From Spirosoma agri (GTDB lineage: Bacteria > Bacteroidota > Bacteroidia > Cytophagales > Spirosomataceae), in contig NZ_JAAGNZ010000002.1 of NCBI RefSeq assembly GCF_010747415.1, forward strand, positions 1,178,001-1,242,000: a DNA stretch of 64,000 bases, in the 5' to 3' direction. Under the pieces are notes generated by a model. It was given only the letters and a program-made list of their open reading frames with translations. It had not been told where the DNA came from and did no database searches. Shown piece after piece: positions 17,862 to 27,508 of this stretch. Position 1 is the stretch's first letter; every line of letters starts with the position of its first letter. Both the position numbers and the translations under genes were made by a program.

Positions 17862-18341
17862 TAGTAAAGTTTGTAAACAACGAGATAGACGCGTAAATAT
17901 ACTGATGGAGGGATTACTTAATATGCCGTTTAGTTAATTTTTGGAGTTATTTCGGATGATAAGGTAAATAAGAGTACACTAAGTACTCTAAATACGGTAC
18001 TAATTGTATTACGATTGCGATAAATTAACGAATAAATGGTTTCTGTATATAATGGATCAGTACTCTATTGTCGTTAAATAAGGGTATAGGTAGTTCGTAT
18101 GACAGTAAGACTAATCATAAAAGTATATTCATTTACATAAAAAAGAGTATTGCCGCCCTAATTTATTTCTGTGTACTGCGGACACATAGGAAATCGATGG
18201 GTGTGTAATCCAGTAAGTCTATTATAACCAGCCGGTTCTGCCAGAAGATAGGTTGACGATGGCTTGTGCATTGAACCGAACGAATGTAGCATCGCTCTCG
18301 CCAGAGGCTAGCCGTCTTTGGGCAGGTCATTAACAGTCACC
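17862..18341. other. AT-rich intergenic region
   Basis: About 480 nt, noticeably AT-rich up to roughly 18180, between two minus-strand genes. It must contain the HicAB-like gene promoter. No open frame of note, RNA or repeat was recognised. Confidence 0.4.
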
Positions 18342-19298
18342 TTACGAACACAGAACCGACTGCTGATACCACCGGACGAAACGGTTGATTCCTTCTTCGA
18401 TTTGAATGGATGGAAAATAGCCGATCCGGTTACTCGCGCGGTGCAGATCGGCACAAGTCAGGGTTACGTCGCCGGGCTGATTTGGTTGCCAGTCAATGAC
18501 GGCTTTCCGGCCAACAGCCCGCTCGATCATACTGACCAGGTCACGCAGATTCGTCGATGCCGCTCCTCCAATATTCAATAAATCGAATCCGTTGAGGTGG
18601 TTGATCGCGCTGGTGATGCCCATCACGGTATCATATATATAAGTGTAATTGCGGGACGTATTGCCGTCGCCAAAAATTGTGATGGGCTGCCCGCCAAACA
18701 TTTTCTCCGTAAACCGGCTAATGGCCATTTCGGGACGCTGGCGAGGGCCATATACCGTAAAAAAGCGGAGGCAGGCTACATTAAATCCATGAAGATGATG
18801 GTACGTATGGGTCAGCAGTTCAGCCGATCGCTTCGACATGGCATAGGGTGACAACGGTAGGTTGGCGTCGTCATCTTCGCGAAATGGAACAAACGTTGAA
18901 TTGCCATACACGGACGACGACGACGCCATAACCAGACGCCGGACGTTTGTTGTTCGCATGGCTTCCAGCAGCGACAAGGTGCCATTCACATTCACATCGA
19001 GGCAGAGCGCCGGTTCACGAACCGAATCGCGGACACCTGTCCGGGCGGCAAGGTGAACAACGGTGTCGCACTGGTATCGGCGCAGCACATCGGCTAGCAA
19101 CGTTTGATCGCGGATGTCGCCTTCGATCACGTTGACATTGCGATGTCCTTTGATCAGGCGGAGATTCAGTTGCTTCCGGGCCGGATCGTACTGATTGTCA
19201 AAATTATCGAAGCCAATGACCGTATGACCAAGGCCTAAAAGGTGTTCGGTCAGGTGGGAGCCGATGAAACCGGCTGCTCCAGTGAGTAAAATTACCAT
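18342..19298 (-). CDS. NAD-dependent nucleotide-sugar epimerase (UDP-glucuronate 4-epimerase-like)
   Basis: The 318-residue protein is an extended SDR. It has the NAD loop TGAAGFIGSHLTEHL (residues 6-20), HLAARTGVRDSV, a MASSSSVYGN catalytic serine region and the YAMSK active-site pair. LRFFTVYGPRQRPEMA is typical of UDP-glucuronate and UDP-galacturonate 4-epimerases. It supplies a uronic acid or hexose donor for polysaccharide synthesis. It is divergent from the CpsB-like gene at 19485. The exact substrate is inferred. Confidence 0.85.
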   Translation of the reverse strand: MVILLTGAAGFIGSHLTEHLLGLGHTVIGFDNFDNQYDPARKQLNLRLIKGHRNVNVIEGDIRDQTLLADVLRRYQCDTVVHLAARTGVRDSVREPALCLDVNVNGTLSLLEAMRTTNVRRLVMASSSSVYGNSTFVPFREDDDANLPLSPYAMSKRSAELLTHTYHHLHGFNVACLRFFTVYGPRQRPEMAISRFTEKMFGGQPITIFGDGNTSRNYTYIYDTVMGITSAINHLNGFDLLNIGGAASTNLRDLVSMIERAVGRKAVIDWQPNQPGDVTLTCADLHRASNRIGYFPSIQIEEGINRFVRWYQQSVLCS

Positions 19299-19428
19299 AA
19301 AAAGAAACGCTTATCAGGTTGAATTTCGGTACGATTGTTTACGGAAAATAGACTGACGATAACCATAGGTCTAACTTTCGGGTTGGTCAAGTCTAAAGTT
19401 TGCGGTAGCTTTCCATAGAAATGCGTAT

Positions 19429-19436
19429 TATTTTTG
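19429..19436 (+). promoter_or_regulatory. TAnnTTTG box upstream of the CpsB-like gene
   Basis: TATTTTTG is an exact -7 box about 49 nt upstream of the ATG at 19485. No well-spaced TTTG is visible upstream. The box overlaps a possible TTG start at 19434, which argues that translation begins at 19485. Confidence 0.4.
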
Positions 19437-19484
19437 GCGTTCGGCAAAGGCAGTAAGCATGATTACAGTCCTACTTCATTAGGT

Positions 19485-20252
19485 ATGGGTTTCTGGCAAA
19501 CCATTCGGCAAACGATTACTTCGCGTTCTTCTCAGACACCAGAAGACCTGGCAGATTCATGTTTCTGGCGGGTTGATATGCACTCGCATCTAATTCCCGG
19601 TATTGACGACGGTGTGAAGGACCCCGAACAATCCCTTGCCTGTCTGAAACAACTGGCGGCCTGGGGTATTCAGAAAGTTATTACGACACCACACGTCAGC
19701 CGTGACTGGTACCCAACCGAATCGGCTACGCTGCGGGAAAGTCAGGTTATCCTGCAAGCCCTTGCTACCGAAAACAACCTCAACCTGCAAATTGAAGTAG
19801 CCGCCGAATATCTGCTCGATGAATTTTTTCCTGCCCTGCTGGCGGCTGATGACATCCTCACCTTCGGCGATGCTCGTTACCTGCTTTTTGAAGTAGGTTG
19901 GGCAGCGGCCCCCCGACAACTGGACGATCTGCTGTTTCGTATGCAAACCCGTGGCTATACTCCTGTACTTGCTCATCCGGAACGTTATTCATTTTACTAC
20001 GAAGATCAGGCCACGCTCGCCAGTCTGCACGAGAAAGGCTGTTTGTTTCAGTTGAACTGGGGTTCGCTGACGGGTCGGTATGGCGAACGGGCTCAGGCAC
20101 AGGGCCGGTTTCTGCTGAAAAAAGGCTGGGTCAACTTTGTTGGTAGTGACTTGCACCGGCCCGCCGACTTTCCTTCTCTTGCTGCCCTGTTCTCAACCGC
20201 CGATTACGAATTGCTCCGTAAACAACCGCTTCTCAACGAATCGCTGCTGTAA
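19485..20252 (+). CDS. CpsB/CapC-like PHP-family tyrosine phosphatase
   Basis: From the ATG at 19485 the protein has 255 residues. The PHP metal site is visible as VDMHSHLIPGIDDGVKD near the start, then TTPHVSRDWYP, VLAHPERYSFYY and VGSDLHRP. This is the fold of CpsB/YwqE, manganese-dependent phosphatases that dephosphorylate bacterial tyrosine kinases controlling capsule and exopolysaccharide export. The gene is followed by other exopolysaccharide genes on the same strand, although a 577-nt gap separates them. Confidence 0.9.
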   Translation: MGFWQTIRQTITSRSSQTPEDLADSCFWRVDMHSHLIPGIDDGVKDPEQSLACLKQLAAWGIQKVITTPHVSRDWYPTESATLRESQVILQALATENNLNLQIEVAAEYLLDEFFPALLAADDILTFGDARYLLFEVGWAAAPRQLDDLLFRMQTRGYTPVLAHPERYSFYYEDQATLASLHEKGCLFQLNWGSLTGRYGERAQAQGRFLLKKGWVNFVGSDLHRPADFPSLAALFSTADYELLRKQPLLNESLL

Positions 20253-20829
20253 GTTTACCCTCTTCGATTTCCTTCTCTTTCTGGTTCAATCCGAAAAGAC
20301 GATCCCTCTATGGACGTCGCTCGTTCATCACGCCCGATGATCTCGACTTGCCTATGTACAAAAATACATTAATATCGATTATTGACAACATTAGATACGT
20401 CGGAATAGATTTTTTATAAATAATGTTAACTAATAAGTAAGTAGTTATCCAGAGACGTTTATGTAATTTTTTTTGTGACAGCAGCTGAAAAGTGCTTAAA
20501 TGTGCCGTATTGCCGTTGTATGTACGGCAATATTGAAATAAATCAGTTAAATAGTTTATACATCCTAAAATAATTCTCGCTAAAATTAATTTTAACTATT
20601 AGTTACCGTAATTAGAGTACTAATAACTAATTGTATATATATTGCGACAAGTATTCGAGAAACAGTAGCGTTGTTCTCGGTTGGCGAGATACGCAAACGT
20701 TCGGGCAGTGTATGCGAAATCGTCCGAACGGGTCAGGCTAGCCGCACCTGCTGCGTCTGGGTTTGCAGAGCTAATGAAGCCGAAAATATATCGTATGTAC
20801 CTAATTAGTTATTCAACCTTACAGTAAAC
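20253..20829. other. Long AT-rich leader region with two hairpins
   Basis: This 577-nt gap precedes the AlgD-like gene. It is AT-rich, with TATTGCCGT/ACGGCAATA (20508-20532, 9-bp stem) and CGTTCGG/CCGAACG (20698-20730). The latter sits in a locally GC-richer stretch (20660-20780) that looks like a structured 5' leader. No protein gene was recognised. Regulation of the exopolysaccharide genes through this leader is possible but unproven. Confidence 0.35.
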
Positions 20830-22179
20830 ATGAACATCAGTATTTTTGGTCTTGGCTACGTAGGATGCGTGAGCCTTGGGTGTTTGGCCCAGAATGGTCA
20901 TCAGGTGGTAGGTGTCGATGTTAATAAGACCAAGGTCGATCAGATTAATGACGGCCGGGCAACCATTGTTGAGAAAGACATAGACGCCATTATTGCCACA
21001 CAACATTTGCTGGGTCGGATTCGGGCCACGACTGATTTCCGGGAAGCGATTTTTAATACAGACTTATCCATCATTGCGGTCGGAACGCCCACGACCGCAC
21101 AGGGCCATCTGAATCTGACCTACATCCTGAACGTTGCCGAGCATTTTGGCAATGTACTTCGGGAAAAAGAAGGCTTTCACGTCGTTGCGCTGCGGTCGAC
21201 CGTAATGCCGGGCACCTGCGAAAAAATCGCGGCCATGATTGAGGAGCGTTCCGGAAAAACGCGTAATGTGGACTTTGCGGTTGTGAGCAATCCTGAGTTT
21301 CTGCGGGAAGGTACGGCGGTCTATGATTATTACCATCCACCTCTGACGCTGATTGGTACTGAGTCTGAGCGGGCTGCGGCTGTGGTGCGGAGTCTCTACG
21401 ACGAATTACCCGCCGAAGTTATTGTGGCCGAAACGAAAACGGCTGAGATCATGAAGTACGTGAACAATACGTACCACGCGCTGAAAATTTCGTTCGCCAA
21501 TGAGGTTGGAAACATCTGTTCGTCGCTCGGTATCGATTCGCACGAGGTGATGGACATTTTCTGTAAAGACAAACAGCTCAATATTTCCAAATACTACTTC
21601 AAACCAGGCTTTGCCTACGGTGGGTCTTGCCTGCCCAAAGACCTGAAAGGACTACAAACGCTGGCCCATGACCTGTATCTTCAGGTGCCGGTGATCAACA
21701 GCATTCATCGCACGAACGAGATTCAGATGCAGCGGGCCATCGCTGTCCTGATGCGCCATAGCCACCGGAACATCGGATTTTTGGGAATCGGGTTTAAAGC
21801 CGGAACGGATGATCTCCGCAATAGCCCTGCCGTTGAACTGGCCGAAACGCTGCTGGGAAAAGGTTTTTCCCTCAAGATTTATGATCGCAATGTGCACACC
21901 TCAAAACTGACGGGGACTAATAAGGAATACATCGATCAGCATATTCCCCACCTGTCGCGATTGATGGTGCAGGATGCGCAGGAGCTGACGGAGTGGAGTG
22001 ATGTACTGGTTGTCTGCACCAAAGAAGCCGAATTTGTGCATGTTCTGAGTGAAACGAGCAATAAGGTAGTACTTGATCTGGTCCGGATTCAGGCCGATGT
22101 AGATGCCAGCAATCAGTATATCGGTATCAACTGGTCGCAGGACGCAACTGATTCCCCCGCTCAATTAACGTTCAGATAG
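20830..22179 (+). CDS. GDP-mannose 6-dehydrogenase-like (AlgD family)
   Basis: The 449-residue protein follows Pseudomonas AlgD closely along its length. MNISIFGLGYVGCVSLGCLA is the NAD-binding start. GTPTTAQGHLNLTYI and VVSNPEFLREGTAVYDY follow, then the catalytic Cys267 in FAYGGSCLPKDL and LGIGFKAGTDDLRNSPAVEL. It oxidises GDP-mannose to GDP-mannuronic acid in the cytoplasm. A closely related UDP-sugar dehydrogenase is possible, but the Cys motif and the KEYIDQHIPH region favour GDP-mannose. It lies 63 nt upstream of a glycosyltransferase in an apparent operon. Confidence 0.85.
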   Translation: MNISIFGLGYVGCVSLGCLAQNGHQVVGVDVNKTKVDQINDGRATIVEKDIDAIIATQHLLGRIRATTDFREAIFNTDLSIIAVGTPTTAQGHLNLTYILNVAEHFGNVLREKEGFHVVALRSTVMPGTCEKIAAMIEERSGKTRNVDFAVVSNPEFLREGTAVYDYYHPPLTLIGTESERAAAVVRSLYDELPAEVIVAETKTAEIMKYVNNTYHALKISFANEVGNICSSLGIDSHEVMDIFCKDKQLNISKYYFKPGFAYGGSCLPKDLKGLQTLAHDLYLQVPVINSIHRTNEIQMQRAIAVLMRHSHRNIGFLGIGFKAGTDDLRNSPAVELAETLLGKGFSLKIYDRNVHTSKLTGTNKEYIDQHIPHLSRLMVQDAQELTEWSDVLVVCTKEAEFVHVLSETSNKVVLDLVRIQADVDASNQYIGINWSQDATDSPAQLTFR

Positions 22180-22242
22180 ACGGCCACAGCACAGCAAGCT
22201 ATAGCCTCTAATCGTGGGCTGCACATCGCAAACGTACTACTT

Positions 22243-23499
22243 ATGGATACAACCAACTACGAAAATCTGGCGGGTAAGCATATTCTGATCATTGTCGAAA
22301 ACCTTCCGGTTCCGTTCGACCGACGCGTGTGGCAGGAGGCCACCACGTTGCGCGAGGCCGGTGCTGAGATCAGTATCATCTGCCCGAAAATGAAAGGCTA
22401 TACCGACGCGTTCGAGCAGCTCGACGGTATCGATATTTATCGCCATCCGCTGCCGGTCGAAGCGTCGGGAGCACTGGGTTATCTGGTCGAATACGGCACG
22501 TCTATTTTCTGGTGGTACTGGTACGCCATCAGGATTTTCGCCAAAAAGAGAATTCACGTCATTCACGGCTGCAATCCGCCCGACCTGATTTTTACGGTTG
22601 CGCTGCCGTTCAAATTGCTCGGTGTAAAATACGTCTTTGATCACCACGACATCAATCCGGAGTTCTATCTGGCTAAATTCGATAAGAAAGACTTTTTCTA
22701 TCGGCTGATGCTGATGTTCGAACGGATCACCTACAAAGTAGCGGATGTCAGTATTGCAACGAACGAATCGTACAAAGAAATCGCGGTTCGACGGGGCAAA
22801 ATGAAGCCGGAGAAAGTAACGATCGTGCGGAGTGGTCCTAAACTGGAACGGCTCCGGATCGTTCCCGGCAACGTCGCGTACAAGAAGGGTCGTCGGTATC
22901 TGGTTGGCTATCTGGGTGTTATTGCGCAAAGCGAAGGGCTTGACTTACTGCTCGAAGCGGTGAAAAAAATTGTCGCTGTTCGCCAGGATGTGCAGTTCGC
23001 TATTGTGGGCGGAGGAACCAGCCTGGATGAAATGAAGGCGCTGGCCGGTACACTGGGTGTTGCGGACTACGTGGATTTCTACGGCCGCGTTCCCGACGAT
23101 CTGTTGCTGGAGGTACTGAACACGACCGACCTCTGCGTGAACCCCGACCGGCCTACGGAGATGAATAACCTCTCCACCATGAACAAGATCATGGAGTATA
23201 TGGCCCTTAAGAAAGCCATCGTTCAGTTCGATCTGAAGGAAGGTCGGTTCTCGGCCCAGAAAGCATCGCTCTATGCCCGCCCGAACGATCTCGATGATTT
23301 CGCAGCGAAGATTACCTACCTGCTCGACAACGAAACGGTTCGTACGGAAATGGCCGAATTTGGCTACCGACGGGTGGCCAATGAATTATCGTGGACGCAC
23401 GAACGAGGCAAGTTGCTGCGGCTATACGACCGGCTGCTAGCTCCCAAAGGGCAACCGGTTGAGGAGCCAATTAACACCGAAGTTGGCGTAATAGACTAA
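22243..23499 (+). CDS. GT4-family glycosyltransferase
   Basis: The 418-residue GT-B protein starts with ILIIVENLPVPFDRRVWQEA, the acceptor-side motif of WbuB-like GT4 enzymes, then VFDHHDINPEF. The donor domain begins near YLVGYLGVIAQSEGLDLLLE and contains FAIVGGG and NNLSTMNKIMEYMALKKAIV, where the conserved glutamates bind the nucleotide sugar. It probably adds a sugar to a lipid-linked exopolysaccharide intermediate on the cytoplasmic face. It is downstream of the AlgD-like gene and followed by a terminator. Confidence 0.88.
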   Translation: MDTTNYENLAGKHILIIVENLPVPFDRRVWQEATTLREAGAEISIICPKMKGYTDAFEQLDGIDIYRHPLPVEASGALGYLVEYGTSIFWWYWYAIRIFAKKRIHVIHGCNPPDLIFTVALPFKLLGVKYVFDHHDINPEFYLAKFDKKDFFYRLMLMFERITYKVADVSIATNESYKEIAVRRGKMKPEKVTIVRSGPKLERLRIVPGNVAYKKGRRYLVGYLGVIAQSEGLDLLLEAVKKIVAVRQDVQFAIVGGGTSLDEMKALAGTLGVADYVDFYGRVPDDLLLEVLNTTDLCVNPDRPTEMNNLSTMNKIMEYMALKKAIVQFDLKEGRFSAQKASLYARPNDLDDFAAKITYLLDNETVRTEMAEFGYRRVANELSWTHERGKLLRLYDRLLAPKGQPVEEPINTEVGVID

Positions 23500-23503
23500 A
23501 CAC

Positions 23504-23540
23504 CGAAATGGGGAATTTGCACGGCGGATTCCCCATTTCG
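23504..23540 (+). terminator. 13-bp terminator hairpin after the GT4 gene
   Basis: CGAAATGGGGAAT (23504-23516) pairs with ATTCCCCATTTCG (23528-23540) around 11 nt, beginning 4 nt after the stop codon. Confidence 0.75.
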
Positions 23541-23836
23541 TTGGTATTGATTCAATGGTTTTAGTGATCAGGGCGCTCATTGGTGGGCCTGTCGATAGCC
23601 GGATGTTGAGCACCCGGTTCTAAAAACGTAACGTCCGAAAGAGAAGGAAACTACGACCGATTTACTTTATGTCTCCATTTGCTGTAATTCAGCTTATAGG
23701 GTTGATAAGCCATATAAATTACTGACTGATGTATGACTAGGTATATATAGATATGGATAAATAATGAAAAATAAGTATAATAATCTTTGATACTAATCGT
23801 TTTGGGGTCATTTTGCGTCTGGATGGAGTTAACGGG

Positions 23837-23894
23837 AGCGGGGAATTGGATTAATAGATGAATAGTTATGAATTTATTCATCCAATTCCCCGCT
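23837..23894 (+). promoter_or_regulatory. Strong leader hairpin upstream of the subtilase-like gene
   Basis: AGCGGGGAATTGGAT (23837-23851) pairs perfectly with ATCCAATTCCCCGCT (23880-23894), with a further GATGAATA/TATTCATC helix inside. A short T run (ACTTTTTAG) follows, so it looks like a terminator or attenuator. The preceding gene already has a terminator 300 nt earlier, and the next start codon is only 52 nt away. The rest of 23541-23836 is AT-rich with no gene seen. Confidence 0.5.
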
Positions 23895-23945
23895 ACTTTT
23901 TAGCTTCATTCGTTTTGTTGTCAATATAACTAACCCATTTTGTGT

Positions 23946-26900
23946 ATGTTAAAATCACTACAAAAGCGTAGTGCGGTTGCGTATGCGGTAGCGGCACTAT
24001 TCTGTGTTCCTCTACTGAGCGAAGCGCAAACGCCGACGGAGCTTAAGGCTGCGTCGAGAGCTGCCAAAATTACGCCCGATCTGCTAAGCGTTCAGCGGAG
24101 TAACGGTGCACCAACGCCCCCGCCCATTCGGGATGGAGAAATAAGAAACGAGTACGTTATTACGGGAAATCTGGTTGCTATCGAAGCGGTTGCCAATGAC
24201 CAGAACGGCGAGGCTTTATTAGCCCAATTGCGGGGCTTGGGTCTTACGGACGGAGTCGCCTATCGTAGTATGATATTCGGTTTTCTACCTATCGACAAAC
24301 TTGATGAGTTGAAGGATGTTGCCTCCTTGGGCTACGCACGACCTTTTTACAAACCCGTCAATAACACAGGGTCTGTAACCTCACAGGGCGATAAAGCGTT
24401 GAAAGCTGATCTGGCTCGCAAGACGTATGGCGTAACGGGTGCTGGGTCTAAAGTGGGCGTTATCTCGGATTCCTACAATGCACTGGGTGGTGCCGCGAAA
24501 GGCATAGCTTCCGGCGATCTTCCGGCGGCAGGCGTACAGGTAATTGACGATTACCTGGTAGCCGGTGCCAGCGACGAAGGACGTGCTATGGCTGAAATCG
24601 TTTACGACGTCGCTCCCGGCGCGGCCATTGCGTTCAACACCGCCTACCGTGGACAGGCTGGTTTTGCCAAAGGAATCATCGATTTAGCGGCAGCTGGTTG
24701 TAACATCATTGTCGATGACATCATCTATCTGGCCGAGCCGTTCTTTCAGGACGGTATTGTAGGCCAGGCGGCTGATCAGGTGGTCACTAATAATAACGCA
24801 ACGTATTTCTCGGCAGCCGGTAACCAGGCGCGGTCTTCCTATCAGGCCAAGTTTGTCAACTCGGGTATCAACATACCAGGCTACGGTATTGCCCACGATT
24901 TCGGTGGTGGCGATATTTACCAGAAAGTAACCGTACCATCGGGTGGAACCCTGCGCCTGTCGTTTCAGTGGGATGATCCATTCCGGTCGGTGAGCGGTGG
25001 TGTAGGAGCCAAATCTGATCTGGATATCTTATTTTTTAGAAATGGAGTTGCGATTGGCGGTGGTACTGCCGATAACATTGCGAGCGGTGATCCGGCTGAA
25101 GTAACCGGTACGTATACGAACAATACGGCGGCTCCGGTCGATATCGATGTCGTGATCGTAAAGTACGCTGGTCCTGATCCAGGTCTGGTTAAGTGGGTCA
25201 ATTTTGGTAGCCGGACGGTTGTGATCGAATACGATACACGCAGTGGTGCATCGTTCGGACACAGTGGTTCATCGCGGGCTATTGCCGTTGGTGCAGCGCC
25301 TTATTTCAACACGCCAGCTTATAACCCCAACCTGACGACGGCGGTAATCGAAACGTTCTCGTCGGCTGGTGGCACGCCCACCTTATTCGACGCGACAGGA
25401 CAACGTATCAGCCAGAATGGTATCGTTCGGGAAAAACCGGAGATCACATCGGTCGATGGCGGCAACAATACGTTCTTCTCGGCTGACTACGAGCCAGATG
25501 GATTTCCGAACTTTTTCGGAACATCAGCTGCGGCTCCACATGCTGCGGCTGTAGCCGCGCTGATGCAGGAAAAGGCGAAAAATAAGCTGTCGCCTGCCGA
25601 AGTACTGTCGATTATGAAGCAGACGGCTATCGATATGGATGATCCGCTGACACCTACTTTCGATGCGGGTTTTGACTTCAGAACCGGCTACGGGTTCATT
25701 CAGGCCGACAGAGCACTTCAGGCTTCGGGATCGAACGAGCCGCTGGCTGTTACCAGCTTCACCTGTAACACGACCAATTCTTCGTTGAGCAGCGTCGATT
25801 TTGTGGTTGGCTATCCAAACGGGACGTTTACGCCCGCTGTTGCTCCCCTGTTCATCAACGGTGTGACCGGCGCGGGCCAGTTGGGTGTTAAATACAACTA
25901 CGCGTTTGATAACAACCAGAGCACATTGCCGATTCAGGACGCGGCTACCCGGGCAACCTACTTCGTGTGGAATTTCCGCGAAGCCTGTGCGACGCCAGCC
26001 GCCAATCAGCCACCCGTATTCAATGGCGTTACATCGCTGACAGGTACGGTTGGTCTTGCCTTCCGGTATGACATACCAGCTACTTCGTTCAGTGATCCAG
26101 AGGGAAAACCACTGTCGTTCGCTGTGCAGGGTTTACCCGCGGGACTGACGTTCGATGCCCCTACACTGGTCATTAGCGGTACGCCCACAACGGCGAGTGT
26201 TAGCTCGGTATCCCTTGTCGCTACTGATCCGGGCAGTCTGTCCGCTTCGGGTACGTTCACGATTGCAATCAGCGCAACCGCTACCCAGCCAGCAACACCT
26301 CCTTCACTGACGATCACCAGCTTCACCTGTAACACGACAAGCGCCGGTCTGTCGAGCGTGAATTTCGTTGTGGGTTATGCAGACGGTTCCTTTACGCCAG
26401 CCTTGCCACCACTGCTCATCAACGGCGTAACGGGAGAAGGTCAGTTGGGCGTTCAGTATACGTATTCGTTCGATAACAACCAGTACATCCTTCCGATTCA
26501 GGACGCGGCTACCCGGGCAACCTACTTTGTGTGGAACTTCCGGGCTGCCTGTGGTACACCACCAGTCGCCAACCGCCCACCTGTTTATAACGGTGGATTG
26601 ACGGACCAGGTTGCTACGGTTGGCGTACCTTTCAGCTACACGGTTCCGGCAACGGCCTTCACCGATCCAGACGGTCAGGCAACGCTCCGGTATACGGCCA
26701 CCAATTTGCCCGCCGGTTTTACCATTGGCGTAACTTCCCGCGTTATCAGCGGAACGACCACGGTGGTTGGTAGCAGAACGGTAGTCGTTCGGGCAACTGA
26801 CGCATCGGGTGCCTTCGCGACCGGTTCGTTTGTGCTGACGATTGGCACCACGCCACCCGCTGCATTCACCATTGCGGGTGTCAATACCATCAGCTGCGTG

Positions 26901-27413
26901 GCTACGTCGGCTGGCGAGCGTCAGTTGACCTTCGCACCACAATACACGGGCACCAACGGTCAGGCTATCACCTTCTCGGTTGTCAACGAAACATCACCGA
27001 CGATGGCACCTGCTCCTTACACGGTCCGCCTGTATACCGATAACCCAACGGTTACGCTTCGAGCGGCACAAACCGGCACCGCAGTCGTAGCAACCTACAG
27101 CTATAACTGGCTTGCTGCGTGTAATGCACCGGCGCGGATCGGCGTTGTTGAACGGAAGGCCGAACTGACTGTAACGGTACTGGAAAACCCGACAGCGGGT
27201 CAACAGGCTCAGGTTGAAGTTCGTGGTGCAACCGGCGAGTCGCTGAACTTCCAGGTGTTCGACGAGCAGGGACGGTCGATAAGCAAACTGGCCATCGGTC
27301 AGGCGGCCGAGATCGAGCGGCAAACGCTTCAACTGGGTAATGCTACCGGGTTGTATCTGCTGAACGTTCATACCGCTACGCAGACAAAAACCGTACGGTT
27401 GCTGAAAAAGTAA
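23946..27413 (+). CDS. Secreted S8-like (subtilase fold) multidomain protein with type-IX-like C-terminus
   Basis: I start at the ATG at 23946 (a TTG at 23940 adds two residues). Numbering below counts from 23940. A signal peptide ends at SEA. The subtilase core shows Asp177 (VGVISDSYN), Asn295 (FSAAGNQA) and Ser529 (GTSAAAPHAA). Where subtilisins have HGT there is SDEGRAMAEIVYD with Glu213, so the usual His is absent. Next come two copies of a TSFTCNTT...ATYFVWNFR module, each followed by a cadherin-like Ig domain (GLPAGLTF...ISGTP). Then a SCVATSAGERQLTF...YSYNWLAAC module and an 80-residue C-terminal sorting-type domain (LENPTAGQQAQVEVRG to the end). Cell-surface protease or adhesin is inferred. 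Confidence 0.8.
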   Translation: MLKSLQKRSAVAYAVAALFCVPLLSEAQTPTELKAASRAAKITPDLLSVQRSNGAPTPPPIRDGEIRNEYVITGNLVAIEAVANDQNGEALLAQLRGLGLTDGVAYRSMIFGFLPIDKLDELKDVASLGYARPFYKPVNNTGSVTSQGDKALKADLARKTYGVTGAGSKVGVISDSYNALGGAAKGIASGDLPAAGVQVIDDYLVAGASDEGRAMAEIVYDVAPGAAIAFNTAYRGQAGFAKGIIDLAAAGCNIIVDDIIYLAEPFFQDGIVGQAADQVVTNNNATYFSAAGNQARSSYQAKFVNSGINIPGYGIAHDFGGGDIYQKVTVPSGGTLRLSFQWDDPFRSVSGGVGAKSDLDILFFRNGVAIGGGTADNIASGDPAEVTGTYTNNTAAPVDIDVVIVKYAGPDPGLVKWVNFGSRTVVIEYDTRSGASFGHSGSSRAIAVGAAPYFNTPAYNPNLTTAVIETFSSAGGTPTLFDATGQRISQNGIVREKPEITSVDGGNNTFFSADYEPDGFPNFFGTSAAAPHAAAVAALMQEKAKNKLSPAEVLSIMKQTAIDMDDPLTPTFDAGFDFRTGYGFIQADRALQASGSNEPLAVTSFTCNTTNSSLSSVDFVVGYPNGTFTPAVAPLFINGVTGAGQLGVKYNYAFDNNQSTLPIQDAATRATYFVWNFREACATPAANQPPVFNGVTSLTGTVGLAFRYDIPATSFSDPEGKPLSFAVQGLPAGLTFDAPTLVISGTPTTASVSSVSLVATDPGSLSASGTFTIAISATATQPATPPSLTITSFTCNTTSAGLSSVNFVVGYADGSFTPALPPLLINGVTGEGQLGVQYTYSFDNNQYILPIQDAATRATYFVWNFRAACGTPPVANRPPVYNGGLTDQVATVGVPFSYTVPATAFTDPDGQATLRYTATNLPAGFTIGVTSRVISGTTTVVGSRTVVVRATDASGAFATGSFVLTIGTTPPAAFTIAGVNTISCVATSAGERQLTFAPQYTGTNGQAITFSVVNETSPTMAPAPYTVRLYTDNPTVTLRAAQTGTAVVATYSYNWLAACNAPARIGVVERKAELTVTVLENPTAGQQAQVEVRGATGESLNFQVFDEQGRSISKLAIGQAAEIERQTLQLGNATGLYLLNVHTATQTKTVRLLKK

Positions 27414-27429
27414 GAACAGCTTCGTTCGT

Positions 27430-27467
27430 AAAAAAGGCATCTCCATCACGATGGAGATGCCTTTTTT
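27430..27467. terminator. 17-bp bidirectional terminator
   Basis: AAAAAAGGCATCTCCAT and its perfect inverse (27451-27467) flank the CACG loop. A and T tracts are part of the stem, serving the convergent genes on both sides. Confidence 0.92.
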
Positions 27468-27508
27468 GTTGGTTGATTGTAAACTAGACAGGGCTGACTA
27501 ACGCCATC

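Noticed and set aside
23651-23881. Minus-strand frame of 76 codons
   Set aside because: It lies in AT-rich DNA, has composition biased to Ile, Tyr and Lys, ends inside the leader hairpin and resembles nothing. Treated as spurious.
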